A stretch of DNA of 64,000 bases from Papaver somniferum (Eukaryota; Streptophyta; Magnoliopsida; Ranunculales; Papaveraceae). The translations under genes were made by a program, and so were the position numbers. The notes beneath the pieces were generated by a model, which saw nothing but the letters and a program-made list of their open reading frames with translations, searched no databases and was not told the DNA's origin. The stretch covers positions 85,016,374 through 85,080,373 of the forward strand of contig NC_039368.1 of NCBI RefSeq assembly GCF_003573695.1, in the 5' to 3' direction. This document shows, one piece after another, positions 58,084-64,000 of this stretch (the stretch's first letter is position 1; every line of letters starts with the position of its first letter).

Positions 58084-58530
58084 TTATTTTGCATGTGAGT
58101 GACAAACAAATGACTCATTCAATTCACATATTGTGTGCTGCTATGTCTGTTATGCTTTTTGGGCAAAGAGTTTAAATGACCATAATTATATTTCCTGTCA
58201 AAGCTCTAGGGAAGAAATCACAACTGAATCTCTCAAAGCTGCAAGTACAAAGGAGAATTGCAACAAGAATTAATTCAACGTTGATCACCAGCTTTTTCTA
58301 TTTAATCTAATCATTCACTAATACAAAAAGAATCATGGAGTCGTATAATATTTCTTATACACAGTGGAAGTTCCGTTACAAACAATTTTTGCAGTCATAG
58401 TGCATTTTGGAAGTAGGAACTAACGGAGAAGGTTTCTTTAATTTGCATTAAAGAGGCGACGATATTACAGATTATGGAATGAAGAAACCGGCCTTTGGTT
58501 TTGAGCATTGGGCACAGTAGATGCATGTAT
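58084..58530 (+). repeat. Flank unit F3
   Basis: 447 bp, same borders as F2; differs by a few bases (for example GACCATAATT, CTCAAAGCTGC shared with F4). Confidence 0.88.
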
Positions 58531-60065
58531 TGATAGACACATTTATGTGTCTATTTTGATCTCAATTATGTGTATTGTTAGTGCTCGCTTTTATACTTAT
58601 TTGATTATTTTATGTTTTTGTAGGTGTTTTTGGAGAAATAAGCTTTTGCGCGAAAATTGGCTCAAAAAAGTGGTATTTGAGATCGTGGGAGGAAATCACT
58701 AAAGACACTCTTTATTTGGATAAGGGGTACTCAATTACTAAGGGGAACCTACTTGTTATTTACATTCAGGACACCCTAGGTGTTAAAAGCACCCAGCATT
58801 AGGATAAGGGGCGTCATCTTCTACATATGAATTTTTGCTTTTTGGCGGGAAACTCGTTGGAGCATCGTGTTGGAGCAAGACAGTGCGATAGATATTCACG
58901 GGAATGGATAAACTTGGATCGATAATGAGTATTGGCGACAAACCAGCGATGGTAAGAGAGTTTGTATTAGCACAGAAGACGTGTGAGAAGATTAACATTC
59001 GTTCTCAAAGAAAAAAGAGAAGGGATATATTCTCGGGTTTATTGGCTTTGCTTTTGGAAAGTACGTGGAAACATTGTCGAGTATGTTGATGATTTGGGAA
59101 GATACGTGAATGATTTAGAGAGTATATGGACGCATAGGATCATATCCTATATTTACTAATGTGAGTTTTAATCAAAAGAGGGAAGAAAAGCCGTGACCTT
59201 TTTGGAAAAGAAAACCAGAGATTTAATCGGTAGTTTTGGTTTTTGTTTATATAAATAGGATGCTGGTACCGAAACATGGAGGGAACAAAACCATAGGAGA
59301 AGTTTAGAACACCACAGAGCTCCAAAGATCGAGTTGCAGGAAATCGTTTCTGCTGGTGCACAAGGAAGAACACGAAGAACAAAAGGCTATTGAAGACAGT
59401 CGTTTCTGGGGTCTTTAAATCAGCGACAAAGCAACAATATTTACAACAGTTTTCTGTAACAGCTCCATTGTAACAGATGTTTTGCAACACCAATACACTA
59501 TTGGAAACAGTCTGTGTTATTACTTTTCACTCTTTTAATCATCTTTTGAGCAACAAACACATATTTTGAGATCATGATTAATATGAGGAGCTAAACCCCA
59601 TTGCTGAGGCGATAGAGGAAGCTATTTTTCCAACAAAAAGTGGTATATTCTATTTTATCTTTTTGTTTGGAATAATTATATGATTATTTCCTTGAACTAT
59701 TATTGAATATGATTTTTATTTGAGTGATTGTGATCTATTTGATGGAGTATGCTTAGTTTTAAGACTTTTGATGCTTCATACTTGGTATTTACAATTACTA
59801 CTTTTGAAAATCTACTTGTTGCAATATTTTAGAATCAAATTAAACGAGAAAATTGCATAAATATAAGTATTGGTTTAATCACTTTGAACTTGGAAAATGG
59901 TGGAATCTTAGCCTCAGTGTTTCTTTTAATATTGATATCATCTTTGATTGAGTTTGCTAAATTTTTTAGTAAGTTTTCTATTTTAATATTAGAATTTAAG
60001 TCTAATTAGTATCCTTCACAAGTCTGAGAATCGAACCACTTTTACCACCATCTACAAATCACATC
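58531..60065 (+). repeat. LTR4 (solo copy in tandem array)
   Basis: Same borders as LTR3. Period LTR3 to LTR4 is 1980 bp, LTR4 to LTR5 1982 bp. Confidence 0.9.
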
Positions 60066-60512
60066 TTATTTTGCATGTGAGTGATAAACAAATGACTCAT
60101 TCAATTCACATATTGTGTGCTGCTATGTCTGTTATGCTTTTTGGGCAAAGAGTTTAAATGACCATAATTATATTTCCTGTCAAAGCTCTAGGGAAGAAAT
60201 CACAACTGAATCTCTCAAAGCTGCAAGTACAAAGGAGAATTGCAACAAGAATTAATTCAACGTTGATCACCAGCTTTTTCTATTTAATCTAATCATTCAC
60301 TAATACAAAAAGAATCATGGAGTCGTATAATATTTCTTATACACAGTGGAAGTTCCGTTACAAACAATTTTTGCAGTCATAGTGCATTTTGGAAGTAGGA
60401 ACTAACGGAGAAGGTTTCTTTAATTTGCATTAAAGAGGCGACGATATTACAGATTATGGAATGAAGAAACCGGCCTTTGGTTTTGAGCATTGGGCACAGT
60501 AGATGCATGTAT
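60066..60512 (+). repeat. Flank unit F4
   Basis: 447 bp, nearly the same as F3. Confidence 0.88.
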
Positions 60513-61187
60513 TGATAGACACATTTATGTGTCTATTTTGATCTCAATTATGTGTATTGTTAGTGCTCGCTTTTATACTTATTTGATTATTTTATGTTTT
60601 TGTAGGTGTTTTTGGAGAAATAAGCTTTTGCGCGAAAATTGGCTCAAAAAAGTGGTATTTGCGCTCGTGGGAGGAAATCACTAAAGACACTCTTTATTTG
60701 GATAAGGGGCACTCAATTACTAAGGGGAACCTACTTGTTATTTACACCCAGGACACCCTAAGTGTTAAAAGCACCCATCAGCAGGATAAGGGGTGTCATC
60801 TTCTACATTTGAATTTTTGCTTTTTGGCGAGGAACTCGTTGCAGCATCGTGTTGGAGCAAGACAGTGCGATAAATATTCACGGGAATGGATAAAGTTGGA
60901 TTGATAATGAGTATTGGTGACAAACCAGCGATGGTAAGAGAGTTTGTATTAGCACAGAAGACGTGTGAGAAGTTTAACATTCGTTCTCAAAGAAAACAGA
61001 GAAGGGATATATTCTCAGGTTTATTGGCTTTGCTTTTGGAAAGTACGTGGAAACATTGTCGAGTATGTTGATGATTTGGGAAGATGCGTGAATGATTGGG
61101 AGAGTATATGGACGCATACGATCATATCCTATATTTACTAATGAGAGTTTTAATCAAAATAGGGAAGAAAAGCCGTGACCTTTTTGG
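60513..61187 (+). repeat. LTR5 (truncated)
   Basis: The first 675 bp of the LTR only; it breaks off in CCTTTTTGG, before the TATA box. Its variants agree with LTR1, not with LTR2-LTR4. Confidence 0.88.
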
Positions 61188-61189
61188 GA

Positions 61190-61704
61190 AGTAACATGTT
61201 AACAACCTGCTTTTGCTTATATTGTCAACCCTACAATGTTCACACTGCTAGATCATCTTATTTTGCATGTGAGTGACAAACAAATGACTCATTCAATTCA
61301 CATATTGTGTGCTGTTATGTCTGTTATGCTTTTTGGGCAAAGAGTTTAAATGACAATAATTATATTTCCTGTCAAAGCTCTAGGGAAGAAATCACAATTG
61401 AATCTCTTATATCTGCAAGTACAAAGGAGAATTGCAACAAGAATTAATTCTACGTTAATCACCAGCTTCTTCTATTTTATCTAATCATTCACTAATACAA
61501 AAAGAATCATGGAGTCGTATAATATTTCTTATACACAGTGGAAGTTCCGTTACAAACAATTTTTGCAGTCATAGTGCATTTTGGAAGTAGGAACTAACGG
61601 AGAAGGTTTCTTTAATTCGCATTAAAGAGGCGACGATATTACATATTATGGAATGAAGAAACCGGCCTTTGGTTTTGAGCATTGGGCACAATATATGCAT
61701 GTAT
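61190..61704 (+). repeat. Flank unit F5 (long, empty-site copy)
   Basis: 515 bp matching F1 over its entire length, including the 68 bp upstream part that F2-F4 lack. After ATGCATGTAT it continues as unrelated DNA (CTTACAATAATT) without an LTR, so it looks like the unoccupied form of the insertion site. Confidence 0.85.
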
Positions 61705-63716
61705 CTTACAATAATTAATGGATGGTGGTGCGAACAGATCAACCATAAAACTAGCCCGACTTCACATCTAAATTGGCAGAACTATTACTAAAAGGGTGGA
61801 TAAAATTTCAACTAAAAAAAAACTGAGTACTGTTTTAAAACATGGACATATTGCTTTCCAATCTGGACTTTCTCAAGGTTTAAGTATATAAAATTTAAGA
61901 TAAATTTAGGCAAAAAAAAAATGCTCACGACACAAATGATTTCCTCCTTGGCATAATTAGATGATTTCGTCACAAACCTATAATCAAACCTATAATCAAT
62001 TGAAACTTCAAAAAAACAGAAACCCAAAAATCTATTCACAAACCTATAATCAATCCACACAATCGAAACCCAACCATCAATTACTGCAGAAACAAAACCC
62101 GTATCCTTAAGTACAGAAAACCTTAAAATCAAACATTTACAGAAACCCTATAATTGGTTACTGAAATCAAACAAACAAACCCAAAATCGAGATATATGTA
62201 TTTTATCATTGTTTTCATCTTTGATGTACTTGAGCAGGATATATTCATTGTTGTTATGTTAATGAAATCAAGATGTTTCCTTCAAAAATAAAATAAAAGC
62301 TTGGGCTATATTTAAGAGAAACCTATGTATATTGCAAAGGTTTGTATGCATTCTTTTTAACCTCGCAATCACGATTTTTTTTTTTTTCGTTTAATAGCTT
62401 TGATGTTTACTTTCATCTTATTTATGTGATAATCGTCCAACTTTAATGTGTGACCAGTGATTCATACATTTTGTACCCGACTACTCCCTGTATAAGTAAA
62501 CATTTTTTGGGGAAATATAATCACACCGCCTACCAAGCAATGAAATTTATGACTAAGATCAGAGAGAATATGAAATATAAGAAAATTTTGCTGACCAATT
62601 TAAATTTTTTTAACGCCCTACTTTTTTGTTTGAGGAAAAGTGATCTTTTACTTTTCAAGAAGTGTACAATTCTATCTTTGTACTTTGGTAAATCCGCTAT
62701 TTTACATGATTTCAGGATCTCAAAAAAAGAAAAAAATAGAAAAAAAATGCAAAACACGATGAGCCGTGAGAATGAAAGAAAACAATAAGAAAAGAAACCA
62801 CTCTTTAACTTCAATGTATTATGCTCAAACCAAATACCATGCAACATATATTAATTACCACAAGTAGTGAGCACGTGCGATGCACGTCGACAACATTAAT
62901 TTGCAACATTAATTTTCCATTACATTTCTGAAATGTGGTACCTTCATTTTACTTTTCAATTTAGCCTAATATTAGGTGAAAATGGAAAGAAAAAAAAAAC
63001 TATCACTTTTAATGAAACAGAGGTAATCTTTCGTATCGAAACTAAAATTTATAGATTCTTCTAAGTAATTTTATAGTATATCAAGTGAAGTATTTGAGCA
63101 TTATATAGGCAACATATAAAAAGTACATAAGTTTTTCCGAAGAACTATAAATATATTAAAAAGTAAAAATTTGATATGGTTGTTTATACTCTTTGTGTAG
63201 GTGATTGAAAGAGCTTTCTAAATATATAAAATTCACAAAAATCCGACGTACTATTTGGAAGATAGGATGTTTTAAAATATTTATCTTTATTTTTATAAAA
63301 ATGGCCTTTCGATTTCGTATATTATTATTATTTTCAAGTCCCTATTCTGTTAAGCATTTCAGTCCTTATTTATATTTTTTAACTAAACAGTCCCTATTTT
63401 GTTTAACATTTTAGTCCCTGATCTGTTTGGTTAACCATTTTCCGTTTGGTGAACCAAAATAAGAGTAAGAATTTCAATTAAACTTGTTTTCCTTAAAGAA
63501 GGGAGATGTTTGCATGGAAACCTATCTATTTTGGGGATGTTGCTTTCCGCTTAGGGAAGAATAATACTACAAGTATAGTGGTTTATTCTTGAATTCTTAT
63601 ACATGGCCAAATTACCTTACTGATTTGTAGAGAATTTCATAACTCAACTAATTATCTTCAATTCTTTTTATTTTATTTTCTTTGCTCCTAACGAAAAATG
63701 CCCCCTTTAGGAATGT
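61705..63716. other. AT-rich intergenic
   Basis: No gene recognised. GAGCACGTGCGATGCACG at 62867-62884 resembles a word 5' of the F-box gene (about 14639). AGTCCCTATT-type words recur at about 63338, 63361, 63391 and 63412, as in dispersed repeats. Nothing else. Confidence 0.45.
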
Positions 63717-63879
63717 TCATTTTACAAGAAGAAGTAGATAAAAGCTAAAAGAAACATGTAACTGGCTACAAAGCCGATTCTGTTTCCAGAAAAGCCTTGG
63801 GCGAGTTTTTTCCCAAGGCCTTCTATAATGTCGAATAATTTGTAACAACGTTAAATAAAAATTGCCAATAATTTTTAGA

Positions 63880-64000
63880 GAAGTCGGGTCAATTGTCAAA
63901 ATATTTTTAGAAGATGGTTCTAATTGACAAGTAAAAATTAGTATTGGTGAAATGGACATCAAAAAAATAGCAAGAATGGATCTGGATTCATCCTGGCTTA
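63880..64000 (-). repeat. Dispersed repeat, copy B
   Basis: On the minus strand GGATGAATCCAGATCCATTC, TTTTTTTGATGTCCATTTCAC, AATACTAATTTTTAC and ATATTTTGACAATTGACCC follow the same order as copy A at 6570-6712. The element runs off the window end. Confidence 0.6.

Noticed and set aside
37374..61071. Repeated 60-117-codon frames on both strands at each LTR1-LTR5 copy
   Set aside because: They are by-products of the repeated LTR; frames are broken differently between copies, so no selection is evident.
54551..61187. Regular direct repeats suggesting a CRISPR-like or rDNA-like array
   Set aside because: Units are LTRs plus flank of nearly 2 kb in plant nuclear DNA; no rRNA sequence and no short spaced repeats.
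62867..62884. GAGCACGTGCGATGCACG as a transposon terminus or G-box element
   Set aside because: A similar word occurs near 14639, but no paired end, duplication or linked gene was found, so it is only noted.

Overview
The window is plant nuclear DNA from a eudicot. Evidence: spliced genes, an AT-rich intergenic background, a nuclear tRNA-Lys gene, plant-type F-box, mTERF, PPR and polyphenol-oxidase sequences, and many nested LTR retrotransposons. The style of the F-box/mTERF genes and Athila-like elements would fit a basal eudicot such as Papaveraceae, but that is a guess. Only four loci look intact: an F-box gene (13362-14576, minus), a tRNA-Lys(CUU) gene (31541-31613, minus), a chloroplast-targeted LHC-like membrane protein (31779-32384, minus), and a four-exon mitochondrial inner membrane protease subunit 1 gene (33345-35118, minus). 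An mTERF gene (7043-8221, plus) is complete except for one nonsense codon.

1-16 kb is a gene-fragment zone. It holds an F-box pseudogene split by a PIF/Harbinger-like MITE, an LTR/PBS/retropepsin remnant running into a block that contains a diverged copy of ribosomal protein SA, the mTERF gene plus a broken tandem piece, RNase H, polyphenol oxidase C-terminus, PPR and LINE RT fragments, and a clean hAT-type MITE with an 8-bp target duplication. 16.2-23.4 kb is a very young, complete, non-autonomous LTR retrotransposon on the minus strand (1577-bp LTRs, TSD AATAC, tRNA-Asp-type PBS). It encodes one 560-587 aa acidic protein and no gag-pol. 25.7-27.4 kb is a mosaic of three related GC-rich tandem repeats. 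28.2-30.8 kb is a truncated copia element (minus).

36.6-61.7 kb is one large structure. An Athila-like Ty3/gypsy element on the plus strand (37122-56103; gag, protease, RT, integrase C-terminus, all with breaks) is interrupted by a second non-autonomous LTR element on the minus strand (about 43327-52640; LTRs about 2.37 kb). After its 3' LTR come tandem units of about 1.98 kb, each an LTR plus a 447-bp copy of the genomic sequence that flanks the 5' LTR. The array ends in a truncated LTR and an empty-site-like copy of that flank.

The two non-autonomous elements and the Athila-like element share parts (PBS type, PPT, a second polypurine module after the last ORF; element 1 also shares UTR sequence). 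They look like dependents of one autonomous family. Their single ORF is conserved in architecture (acidic, helical, C-terminal hydrophobic segment followed by a [DN]PQLFRLL motif) and is the best candidate here for something undescribed.
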